Assembly (NCBI GenBank): GCA_946122785.1
Contig: CAMGYJ010000002.1
Coordinates: forward strand, 14,210,839 to 14,274,838
Length of the DNA stretch: 64,000 nt
Direction of reading: 5' to 3'
Source: Linum tenue
Taxonomy: Eukaryota > Streptophyta > Magnoliopsida > Malpighiales > Linaceae
Made by a program: the position numbers and the translations under genes. Shown piece by piece: positions 43,486-54,060 of this stretch. Position 1 is the first letter of the stretch; each line of letters starts with the position of its first letter. The notes beneath the pieces were generated by a model. That model worked only from the letters and a program-made list of their open reading frames with translations, was not told the origin of the DNA and ran no database searches.

Positions 43486-43493
43486 GATTATTA

Positions 43494-44281
43494 TGGTGGA
43501 TTTATGTGTTCATTTTGTGTAGTTATACACGTGCAATCTAGTAGTAGCTTATAGTTTTTTTTTTAATGCTTTTAGCGTGCAAACCTACCTCTCCTAGCTC
43601 CTTTCTCTCCGTTGAGAGTTGAGACACATGTTTATATAAAACCATTCCACAATTCCACTTATTTGAATGAAACCATCTCAAAAAACACAACTCAAACACT
43701 TGCAATGAGATACATTTTGTAATTCAACGGGGAAAAAATTGTATGAACTCGAGAGTGAATCCATTATAGTATCAAATAATTCTTTTTCTTTTGCTTTTCA
43801 TCTTTCACGATAATATCATTCTAAAAGATGTGCTTTAGCAAGCTAATAGTTATGTGAACTAATGATAGGAATGATAATCAAAATTAATTTCAATAACTAG
43901 AATGGTCAATTGGTTAATTACTTGGAATGAAATGTTAAAGCAATGTTTGGAGCTACGTGGTCAAACTTGTAACTATAAGAGTTAGAAGAGAGGGAACCGG
44001 TCAAGAACAAATAACGAAGTAAATAATAAACTTCAATGGTGAACATAATCATTGATTAGGAGAAGGTGAATAATATAAAACAATTATCCTGTTCTACGCT
44101 ATGAAATATATAAAATAATCATCAGGTGGTTGTCAAATGTCACTTGTCAGCACGTAATCTTTTAAATACCAAAAGAAATGGAATTGTAGATTAGATAAAG
44201 AAAAGACATCAAAGAGTTGTGTCGGCTTGTGTGAAGGAAAATATGCAGCTAGCTCAATCCAAAAAAAAATATATATATATA
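43494..44281. other. AT-rich spacer before the large MULE
   Basis: No coding signal. Ends in A8-9 and a TA run (44,258-44,281) that abuts the left inverted repeat of the MULE. Confidence 0.4.
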
Positions 44282-45183
44282 TCCCAGGGCAAAATCCGGG
44301 GTACGGGTAACCGGGGGCAAGGAAAATTATCAAAAGCATCACGAAGCGTTTATGCTTTATTAATTGGACTTCAACCTAACTGTATCCGGTTTAATGATAT
44401 CGATTAAGAGGTTAAACCCTATGGGTACGACCCGCCGCCCTAACCAATTTCCAGTCTCCCTTCTACGATCCCTCATTCGCCTTGGAGGGTCCCTCTAAGT
44501 TCGAAGTTCGATCATAAGCTGCCTATCAAATCTGAAATCTCCAACAAAATCATCGTTTCGAAACCCAAATCCTTTTATTATTTGATCCACATTCGATTTA
44601 GCTCCCTATCCAATCTCAAATCCCCAACATCATCATGTTTCATACGCCAAATCTATGTATCCACATTCGAAGAGAAGATCCCCATCCAATATGAAATCCT
44701 CACATAATCATCGTTTTGAACCCCAAATCCTTTTATCCACAAATCGACGTTTGTTCATCGCCATTTTATTTCCGTGGGGAATTTACTCACCTATCTCTTT
44801 CTAACACGATTACGGCGACCATGTCTATTATTGTGTTCATCAAACTTTTCGTTTGCAAAAGAACCCTTGAAAGAGGTTTGCTAACCCTAGGGTTCATGTC
44901 GCTAGTGCTTTGTCATCTTGTCTTAGCGTTATTGTCATTTTCTCGAAACTTCTATCACTCGGTGAAATTAAGGTTTCCTGATATGCAGTGTTCGTCTCGC
45001 CCAGAGGATTGGGAAGGAGATGAAGAGACCTAATTTGATTCGAATCAGATGGAGAGGTCTCCTTAATTTGTGTTTATGTATTAACGGTGCGTTTAGGACT
45101 AATTCTAGTTGGACTGGGTCTGATCATTGATTTTTGCAGGCTTTTAAATAACATTCAAACGTGGGCTTGTACATGACCCATGA
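44282..45183. repeat. Left terminal inverted repeat of the MULE
   Basis: Matches the complement of 58,494-59,272. Strongest block: 44,800-45,183 against 58,494-58,880, sharing for example AACCCTAGGGTT, TTTTGCAGGCTTTTAAATAA and GTGGGCTTGTACATGACCCA. The outer part is patchier, and about 250 bases at 44,480-44,740 have no counterpart on the right. A 105-codon ORF in this copy is not conserved in the other (stops), so I do not call it. Confidence 0.85.
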
Positions 45184-46819
45184 CACCTAGTTTGTTGATA
45201 ATAGATACTGAGTTCCGGATTGTCTTTAGGTTGGGCCTTTGATAATTGTCTATCTCAGTGGCGATTCTTGTTTTACTTATTTTCATCTGCTTCTGCTTCT
45301 AAAATCCTGATCATTCATTGAGTCACGCAATTTAAACATAATTCTTTGTTCCATCTTTTTTGGGATTTGGTAAATGCTAGCGTGTCTCTTTACACATTTA
45401 GCGGTACGAGGTAAACTACAATCCGCCCAATTTAACTCTTCATTAATTGAGATCCCATTCCACTCTCTCACCGATTTCCCCTCTTTATGCAATGCACTCG
45501 TACATAACAAACCTCTTGTAGACTAATTAGAGGCTTGTGGTTGGATACTGAGTGAGGATATTTTTTTAATTTATGTTTTGAAACGAAAGTTAGAATTTCA
45601 CTTTTGAAGTACCTATGTACTTTAGTTGGGCAAGTATTTTCAAAATGTAAAATTTTATCAGCGTATAGGTATACGATTGTTGTATAAGGTGTTGATGTTA
45701 AAGGAAATGGGTACTGACTGCTTAGGGTATTAGGTTGTTGATGGTATAGAGTATATGGTATATGGGTAGGTTATAAGGTGTTGATGGTTTAGAGCATATG
45801 GTATCGATTGGTTAAAGGGTGAGGGTAGGTGTTGTCTTATTTTTTCTCGATTTTATATTTTCTTTATATCTGCTTATAAATGCTGATCATGCCTTATTAC
45901 TAAAAAAACTTAGACATTATTGTAGCGTGACACATTTATCAGTACTTAGACATAATTCTTTATATCTGCTTATAAATGCTGATCATTTATTGTTTGATTT
46001 GAACCTGCGTGTTTTTGCTCCGAATGATTTTGTAGTGGCGTGGTAAAGACAATCCGTCCAATTTAACTCTTCATTAATTCCCCCTTTTCTTTTCTTTTTT
46101 GGTAGAATAATTACCCCTTTTCCACTCTCTCAGTCCCCGCCGAAGTTGAAACAATCCCCTGTGATATATTTATCGTTCATTTTAACCCTTCACTTAATAA
46201 GAAAGCGAAATTATGCAAGATGGTCATCAATGTGATGTAGCTTAATTGGTTAATTGTCTCTTATTTGCTTAGTCAATAAAGTAGAGGTTTGTGGTTCGAT
46301 ACTTAGTGAGTATCAATTTTTAATTTATGTTTTGAAAAGCAAGTTATAATTTTAATTTATCAGCGTATAGGTATACGATATTGTATAAGGTGTTGATGGT
46401 TTAGAGTACATGGTATTGGGTTAGTGTATTGATCATCTCCATCCCTAAAATACGATATTGTATAAGGTGTTGATGGTTTAGAGTATATGGTATTGGGTTA
46501 GTGTATTGATCATCTTCATCCCTAAAATTGAACAACAATTTCTAAACGAGGTCCCTACCGCCACATCATCAATTTTAGCAATTCATCACTTAACAATTTC
46601 TATTCATCTACATCCCTAAATTATGCTAGTAATTGCCAAGGTGGGTTCCATTTTATATTTCAAAGGAAACACTTATTATAAAATGAAAGTTGGGGATGGA
46701 GATAGAAGAAGGTGTTGTTGGTATACAGTATAAGGTCTTGAAGTTTATGGTATAAGGGAGGAGCAAGGTGTTGATGGTTTAAAGTATATATGTTATTGAT
46801 TGGTTACGGTATAAGCCTA
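45184..46819. repeat. Subterminal repeat region of the MULE
   Basis: Dispersed copies of a GGTGTTGATGGTTTAGAG / TATATGGTATTGATTGGTT phrase occur from about 45,690 onward (at least eight by 49,290). 46,430-46,710 resembles a small MITE with CATCTCCATCCCTAAA at one end and GGGGATGGAGATAG at the other. A 45-base segment (TAAGGTGTTGATGGTTTAG...GTGTATTGATCATC) is tandemly duplicated at 46,387-46,515. No coding signal. Confidence 0.6.
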
Positions 46820-46867
46820 TAAGGTGTTGTTATTGTTGTAGAGTATATGGTATTGATTGGTTCGTGT

Positions 46868-46945
46868 ATTAGGGTTTGGTTTAGGGTTTAGGGTTTGGTT
46901 TAGGGTTTAGGGTTTAGTGTTTAGGGTTTAGGGTTTAGGGTTACA
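46868..46945 (+). repeat. Interstitial telomere-like repeat, copy 1
   Basis: A run of TTTAGGG units with GGTTTGG and AGTGTTT variants. The plant telomere repeat is TTTAGGG. The second copy at 49,297-49,350 is shorter. Confidence 0.85.
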
Positions 46946-47848
46946 AGTACATGTACCAAATCTGTAGATTAATTTTGGTAAACGAAAAAGTTAGTTAATC
47001 TACAAAGTCAGTCTAAAAGCACATCCCCATCTCCCGCCGTCAATTCCTAAATTTTCGTTTAATCCGATGGTGAAAGAGCTTCAATCCTAACCGCGGCGTG
47101 TCACCCAATCAGATATTGCCGAATTCGGAAAGTCGCTTTTGCCCATAACCAATGCTGGCGTTACCAAGGCCGAGGCAGTGGTAGGGACTGTAATTTTCAG
47201 TAAATGTGAAGGGAGGGAAAGTAAAAGTAATTACGAGTCAATCTATAAATTCGTTAATCAGTGAAGGAGAGACCGTGCTCCGATCCTTGAAAAGAACCCT
47301 TTCTTCCATCTTCTCAATATGAAACTCCGAAAATCAACCCCATCCGCCTCTTCGTCCTCCTATCCCATGCTTTATTTTCGGGTGCAGTGGTAATGATGAG
47401 ACTGCGTATTATTTTAGATCTCATTTCCTTTAATTATGTCATTGTTAGATCATGACTGTTAAACTAAATCCTTCGTTGTATTGTTTCTCCTTTTCTCTCC
47501 ATGCAGGGTCTTTGTTAGAGGCAGGGAGGGGAGCAATGACAATAAGTCGTCGTCTGAATATAGCCAAAAGAATCATCACATGTTGTTGTGATTCCATAAT
47601 AGGTGTTGTGGAATCCTGCGTCATGTGGTGTTTCTTTTGCGCCATATTGACGCGTACTTGTTGATCATGCTCCCAAATTGTATACAAGATAGGAAAGTTG
47701 CCATATGTATAATAGGATAAAATAGGGAGGGAAAGTACAGCTTTTTGTTTTTGTTGGACTCTATGTAACATTTGTTTATATTTGTATACTGTTTTGTTAT
47801 TTTTTTCTTCTGCTTCTCTCTTCGCTTCCATGGCGGCTTCCAAAAGTG

Positions 47849-48052
47849 TTTGAGATCTTCTAAATACGGGAGGGATCCTCCACTCCCAATAAAAATATTG
47901 TACTTTGTACTATTAGCGTTTGAGATCTTCTAAATCTGCAGGGGATCCTACACTCCCAATAAAAATACTGTACTTTGTACTATTAGCGTTTGAGATCTTC
48001 TAAAATCTGCAGGGGATCCTACACTCCCAATAAAAATTCTGTACTTTATTTG
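47849..48052 (+). repeat. 69-70-bp tandem repeat, three copies
   Basis: Unit starts GTTTGAGATCTTCTAAAT and includes GGGATCCTACACTCCCAATAAAAAT and TGTACTTTGTACTATTAGC (given here in separate pieces). Copies start at about 47,849, 47,919 and 47,988. The matching place in duplication copy 2 (about 50,256-50,325) has only one unit, so the array arose after the duplication or shrank there. Confidence 0.85.
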
Positions 48053-48257
48053 TTTACTACTGACTCCATTTTTAGAAGTCTTTACGATTGGCCCAACCGG
48101 ATTTTTTGCCGGATTTCGAACTCTGCTCCTCTGTCGCCACATGCTCTACCCATTTAATGAGTGCTCAAAATTAGTGCAAAAAATACGATGTAATAATTGA
48201 ATAAAAAAAACTAGTTCTCAAGATTATTCAACTGAAATGTTGCACATGATTTATAGG

Positions 48258-48610
48258 GTCGTTTGGATGTGGAAATTTTAAAACGTTGAAATTTGTCTGA
48301 ATTTCCATGTTTTACAAAACCAAGGAATTGACTTGTGGAAATTGAAAAAAAAACTCACGTTTGGATAAGGTTTAGTTTTGTGAGAATTGATGGTATGGAA
48401 TTCGGAAAAAGAAGTAAGAAAACGTGGTAATGTCAAATTACTAGGGGGAGGTGTAGTATTCTCAATTACCATGAATGTGGTAATTGAAGCCAATTTCCAT
48501 GGTCCAATTTCCATACTATTTTGGCTCTCCCAAACGTGGGTTTTTAACCCAATTACTGCATTATGTGGTAATTGGGTCCAATTACTGCATTACATTTCCA
48601 CATCCAAGTG
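48258..48610. mobile_element. Probable MITE with TTTGGATGTGGAAAT ends
   Basis: The left end (GTCGTTTGGATGTGGAAAT, 48,258) and right end (CATTTCCACATCCAAGTGC, about 48,592-48,610) are inverted, and the interior is a mosaic of GGAAATTG / CAATTTCC words. Duplication copy 2 lacks it at the same place, which supports an insertion. Superfamily uncertain (hAT or PIF/Harbinger-like). Confidence 0.55.
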
Positions 48611-49027
48611 CTTAAAAATTGCCATCAAGTGACCATTAATGAGTGCATAAATTAAACGACACCGCAAGAGCCAACAGTCTTCTTATATACCAAACGACTC
48701 GGCATAGGAGGACTTCCAGTTTCAGTTCAAGTTTCCAACACCGAGCAAATATATGGTCCCAATTCTCACTTTCACTCCCTTGCCACATCAGCTTGCAATT
48801 CTCAAGAATTGCACCATTGGAGATGGTCTAAATAAGCAAGGTGTTGATGGTTTAGTGTATATGTTATTGATTGGTTCGTGTATTAGGGTTTGACATTGCA
48901 AGAAGAATTCCTAATTTAGCAATCTTGCTAGTTTAGAAAAAATTTCCTAGGTGGCATTGCAATCTTGCTAAATAATGGTGCCACCTAGGATTCCACTAAA
49001 TAAGCAATGGGTTGGATTGGTTCGGGT

Positions 49028-49254
49028 AAGACCATCTCCATCCCTAGCAATTTCTAAACGTGGTCCCTACAGCCACATCGTCATATTTAGCAATTTCAGT
49101 TAAAAGAATTGCAAACCACCTACATCCCTAAGTTTTCTTTGTAATTTCTAAATAAGCAATTGCCTCTCCATCCCTTGCAATTGCCAATTGAGTTGCCACC
49201 TAGACTTTGCCAATTGCTAAAGGTTGGTTTAGCAATGGGATGGAGTTGCTCTAA
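49028..49254. mobile_element. Probable Tourist/Harbinger-like MITE
   Basis: The left end GACCATCTCCATCCC and the complement of the right end GAGCAACTCCATCCC are similar. TAA flanks both sides (about 49,028 and 49,252), a 3-bp duplication typical of PIF/Harbinger. The interior repeats AGCAATT words. Related fragments occur at 46,430-46,710 and 48,740-48,830. Confidence 0.5.
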
Positions 49255-50760
49255 GGTGTTATTGTTGTAGAGTATATGGTATTGATTGGTTCGTGTATTA
49301 GGGTTTGGTTTAGGGTTTAGGGTTTGGTTTAGGGTTTAGGGTTTAGGGTTACAAGTACATGTACCAAATCTGTAGATTAATTTTGGTAAACGAAAAAGTT
49401 AGTTAATCTACAAAGCCAGTCTAAAAGCACATCCCCATCTCCCGCCGTCAATTCCTAAATTTTCGTTTAATCCGATGGTGAGAGAGCTTCAATCCTAACC
49501 GCGGCGTGTCACCCAATCAGATATCGCCGTTTTCGGAAAGTCGCATTTGCCCCTAACCAGTGCTGACGTTACCAAGGCCGAGGCAGCGGTAGGGAGTGTG
49601 ATTTTCAGTAAATGGGAAGGGCTGGAAAGGCAAAGTAAATTTATGAGCTCATTTATAAATTCTTTAATCAGAGAGGGAGAGACCATGCTCCGAAACCCAA
49701 GAGGCACTCATCTCCTGCTGTTGTCCGTTCCTCCTCTCAATCCCTAAAAGACCCCTTTCTCCCATCTTCTCTACCCCGAAAATCAACCCCTTTCTCCCAT
49801 CTTCTCAACCCCGAAAATCAACCCCATCCGCCTCTTCGTCCTCCTGTCCATGCTTTATTTTCGGGTGCAGTGGTAATGATGAGACTGCGTATTATTTTAG
49901 ATCTCAGTTCCTTTAATTATTTCATTGTTAGATCATGACTGTTAAACTAAATCCTTCGTTGTATTGTTTCTCCTTTGCTCTCCATGCAGGGTCTTTGTTA
50001 GAGGCAGGGAGGGGAGCAATGACAATAAGTCGCCGTCTGAATATAGCCCAAAGAATCATCACATGTTGTTGCGATTCCATAATAGGTGTTGTGGAACCCT
50101 ACGTCATGTGATGGTTCTTCTGGGCTACATTTACGTGTACTTGTTGATCATGCTCCCAAAATATATACAAGAGGGGAAAGTTTCCATATGTATAGTATAA
50201 AAGTTGGAGGAGGGAAAGTACATTGTTTTCTTTTTCAAGATTTGTACTTTTAGTGTTTGAGATCTTAATAATATATCGGTGAGGGATCTTTCACTCAATA
50301 AAAATATTGTAGTTTATTTCTTGATTACTGCCTCCATTTTCAGAAGTCCTCTGTCGGCGAATGCTCTTGTCATTTCACGCCCAAATTACATTTCATAATT
50401 TTAGTAGCCAAAATCCGATCTAATAATTCAATAAAAAAAAAAACGAGTGAGAAAAATAATTCAACTGAAATGTTGCACATGATTTATTTAGGGAGCAACC
50501 TCCATATCGACTTCAATCAAATCCATCCGAACTAAATAAAACGACACCGTAGCAGGCAGTAGTCTTCTTATAGACCAAAGAGACACATAAATAAAACGAC
50601 ACACAAGTAAAACGACACCGCAGACGGCAACAGTCTTCTTATAAATCAAACGACGCCGCTTCAAGCTGATACTGGCAGTCTTCACATAGTCCATTAGTCC
50701 TAATCCGAATAGGATAAGGACGTCCATCTTCACTCCAAGTTTTCAACAATCCTTAGTTTG
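49254..50760. repeat. Tandem duplication in the MULE, copy 2
   Basis: Second copy of 46,820-48,760, ending inside the 3' end of the transposase gene (CAAGTTTTCAACAATCC at about 50,736). Copy 1 has a decayed counterpart (CAAGTTTCCAACACCG, about 48,727). So the duplicated unit included the transposase tail, and copy 2 is probably the original one. Confidence 0.75.
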
Positions 50761-53502
50761 CTACTTCTTGTAACAGGCCTCTTCTGCAAAATCGATAACG
50801 ACGATTTTAGACGTACAAAATTATTGGGTGCAACTGCATTGTGTAGACACGAACAATTATATCTTATTATTACCCTAGGTTGCTCATAATCGTCGTCATC
50901 GTCATTTTCATCATCGTCATTTTCATCATCGGATGGCCCAGACCCAGTACACGTTCTTGCATTATGATTGGTAGAACCGCACTTACTGCAATGCTTTTGC
51001 CTTCTCTTCTGTACTGTTTCCGACTGATCTTGAGTGCTGGGAGGATCAACATCGGTGTCATCGCCACCGCCACCTTCTTCCGAAACACCATCATTCGGGG
51101 CATCACCGTTTGAGGTTGGCTTCACATAGCCAACAGGATGTGGGCATCGGGTCCTATAGTGGCCAAATTCACCGCAATTGCTACACTGTCGTGGTTCTCC
51201 TTTCTTCCTTTTAGATTTTTTAGCCCCCGAACCTTTAGCTTTGACTTGTAATGGATCCAACAAAATTTCATTCGCCTTCGGCCTATTAATGCCGGGTATG
51301 TCCACGTTGCCAGTGTCCACCATGTCCAACTTTTCACATAATGATTGAATTCCCTCACGAGCAATCTTGAAGCACTCACTAGATTTTGCCCCTTTTAACA
51401 TTAGTTGTAAGCTGTGTTGTTGAATAGTACCATACCTGATTGACACAAGATTTTATACAAAGTGAGTAAAATTAATGTTCACCTAGCTTCGAACCAATAC
51501 TAAAAAAAAAAATTAAAAGTGATAGTCATGGCAAACCTCAATGCGAAAAGTTGCGATTCATCTAGTCTGCCCGGTTCCTCCAAGCTCTCTAGTGTCTTCG
51601 GCTTCTTTGACCATCTTCGACGTACTAGGCCTTCAGGAAGTTCCAGTATGCTCTCTTCTTTCAGTACAAAAATCATATGACGACATGGTATTCCCATATA
51701 ATTGTAGTGATTACAACTACATTCCATTGCAAAGGGTTCAACTGCGTACGTGACTTGAAAAACCTTAGTCATTCCAGACACCTTGACCTTGTACACATGC
51801 TCAATTTCCGATCGCTCTGTCTCCAACCTTATGCAACATGCCGACTTTTCAACCTCGTCTCTGAATAAGAAGAATGCGTTCTTTGTGAAAACCGCCGCTC
51901 CACTCTTCTGAAGTGAGACTAAGACATTGCTTGTGATGGTTCGTTCTCGATGAATGGATTCAAAATCAGCATGACGCTCATTCTCCCTCATATCCCTAGT
52001 CCAACGATCAAAGTGAATAAAGAACTCAAGGAGATTTTTATCCTTCTCGATATAATTGGCAAGTTGAGAGTTCAGTCCTTCACATCTTGATGTTGTACTC
52101 AAGCCTGCAAAGAAGTTCGAACGCAAATATGCATACCCCCATTCATGTCTTTGGTCAAATAAATTGGAGACCCAATTGTTGCGCTGAAGGGAGCATTCCT
52201 CAACCACTGTTTTCCACTTTTCTTCGAATTCTGAAGGTTCCCAGTCAGCTGACACAAAATGCTTCCATTGGGGCAAAAAAGTAGGATGATTCTTCACATT
52301 TCTGGTTATAGTCTTGTCTATATCCCAGGAACATAGACGATGTGTTGCATCGGGAAATACTTTCTGAATAGCATTACGCATTGCTCTATCCCCATCTGTA
52401 ATAACAGTCTTGGGATCTACACCGCCTAGCCTTCTCTTCAAAGCTCCCAACACCCAAATATAATTGTCCTCTCTCTCGTTAGCCAAGAAAGCACATGCAA
52501 ATACGCAAGTTTGCGAATGGTGGTTGACACCTAAAAAAGTTCAAACAAAGTTAGATTATGCAAACTTCTAGGGTCATTTTAGCATGCTCGGGATAATTCT
52601 ATGTGTCAAGGAAAAGTACCTGAAAAAATCATGAGAGGCATCTGGTAAATGTTCCTTTTGTAAGTAGCATCGAATGACAGTAATTCTCCAAAGCATGCAT
52701 AATCAGCAACAGAAATACTATCGGCCCAGAAAATGTTAATAATCCGGTCGTCGTCATCCTTCTTTAGTTCAATATCGAAATGCTCGTCCGCGCTGCATTT
52801 AGCTTGCAGGTAGGCTAGGACTGTTGCGGCATCACCTTCACTGATTTGTTCTTTCCTCTCTTTGTCCACATAATTATATGCATCCTTCCTCGTGTACCCC
52901 AAATTGTCGTAGCCTCCTGCTTCTGATACGGCCAGATTCACAATTTGAGAAGTTTTCATACCTGCAGCTCTTCTAAAATTTATCGCTGCTTTCACTGCAT
53001 CACTCATACGACGTTTCCCTTTCATGTAGTGTCTATATTCTCTGGGGATCGTTTCATGTGTGTGTACATCATCAAACTGGTGCACATACCACTTCCCATC
53101 GACATTGTGTTGTTTAACACGCATCTTGGCTCTGCAGTTAAATCTGGTCTCCCCTCTTGCTTCTCTCTTTCGTTCTGTGCTCTTCACGCGCCTCTTTCCC
53201 TCGCCAGAGCATACATAGTCACGCCATATCATAACTTTGTTCTTATCACGACCAATGTCTGATTTTCTGATGTCGAAGCCTTTGACTAACCCGTAGTCCA
53301 TGTAGAAATCATAGGCTTCTTCTGTATCATCGAACTTCATTTTTTTAATATCTTCAGGTTGTAGCAATATGAGATCGGCGACATTATCTTCCTGGGTGGT
53401 GTGACTGGTTCCGGCACCAGCGTTTTCTTGGACTCCCTCCGACGTCAATACTAGGACTCCCTCCGACGTCAATGGTGAGTCTGCCTCCGACGTCATTGTC
53501 AC
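50730..53502 (-). CDS. MULE transposase, FAR1/FHY3 type, about 860 aa, no internal stop
   Basis: Catalyses cut-and-paste movement of Mutator-like elements. Exons: 53502-52620, 52530-51537, 51435-50730; GT-AG introns, 2,583 coding bases in frame. A fourth intron (50,873-50,784, 90 bp, GTAATA...TTTTGCAG) is possible and also keeps the frame. Domains: FAR1-type zinc/DNA-binding region (about 55-160; AYDFYMDYGLVKGFDIRKS, RGETRFNCRAKM), MULE catalytic domain with candidate DDE residues in LSFDATYKRN, VITDGDRAM and SRCEGLNSQL, SWIM zinc finger CSCNHYNYMGIPCRHMIF, and two CCHC knuckles (CSNCGEFGHYRTRC and CSKCGSTNHNARTC) joined by an acidic stretch. Start chosen at the ATG 53,502; upstream is not coding. 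All hallmarks are intact, so the protein may be functional. Domesticated FHY3/FAR1 genes derive from such transposases, but the linked TIRs argue for a transposon copy. Confidence 0.92.
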
Positions 53503-54060
53503 GGCTGCAAATTTTGGGGAACCAAGGACGTAGATTACAAAACCCTACTGGGAATGATGGCCGAATTAATGATTCAATGGGCCACTTAATAATTATCCCC
53601 ATTAATAACACGATTTGTGATATCTTATATTTTTGGTAGGAACGAGTTAGTCTTTCTGTTCTTTATCTTAGTGATTTCTTTACCATTTTCACAAATAACG
53701 AAAATATTTAAAATGAAAAACCTTTCGTAGTAAACCCAAACGCCAGCTGACTCTAGGTGTCCTCAAGTTGTATGGGGAAGGATCAAATATTAATATGAGC
53801 GAATATTTACTAATAGCACTCAATTCTTTATTCAATCGAAAAAAGTATCTTTTTACTTTTAGGTTTAATAACTACCCATGTTTATCCCAAGTTCATTTAC
53901 TTTAGACTAAACCCTAACTATTTTTCCGCGGGAAAAATATGGCGCCAAAATCTATCCTAACCTTGTATATATAATTAACCTTCATCGGTAGAGCAGTGGT
54001 TCCATATCCTTCTTTGCCGCGATTTTGAGTACAGAGTAAAGCTTAGATCAGAGGCACAAC

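Larger units (their letters stand above)
46820..48760. repeat. Tandem duplication in the MULE, copy 1
   Basis: Matches 49,254-50,760 in the same orientation. Shares the telomere-like block, a 900-base block beginning ACAAGTACATGTACC (46,944), GAGATCTTCTAAAT-type repeats and, after 48,640, a block containing AAACGACACCGC and CAACAGTCTTCTTATA. It is interrupted by a probable MITE (48,258-48,610). The two ORFs near 47,450-47,840 lie in this non-coding repeat and are not supported. Confidence 0.75.

Noticed and set aside
44716..45033. 105-codon ORF in the left MULE TIR
   Set aside because: The matching right TIR has stops in the same frame, so it is not conserved as protein.
46868..46945. True chromosome end
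   Set aside because: Only about ten imperfect TTTAGGG units, with unique DNA on both sides and a second copy 2.4 kb away; interstitial.
47445..47843. 132-codon minus ORF
   Set aside because: Lies in the duplicated non-coding block; the second copy does not keep the frame.
50880..51113. Plus-strand Ile/Val-rich ORF
   Set aside because: Antisense of the acidic repeat in the MULE transposase tail.
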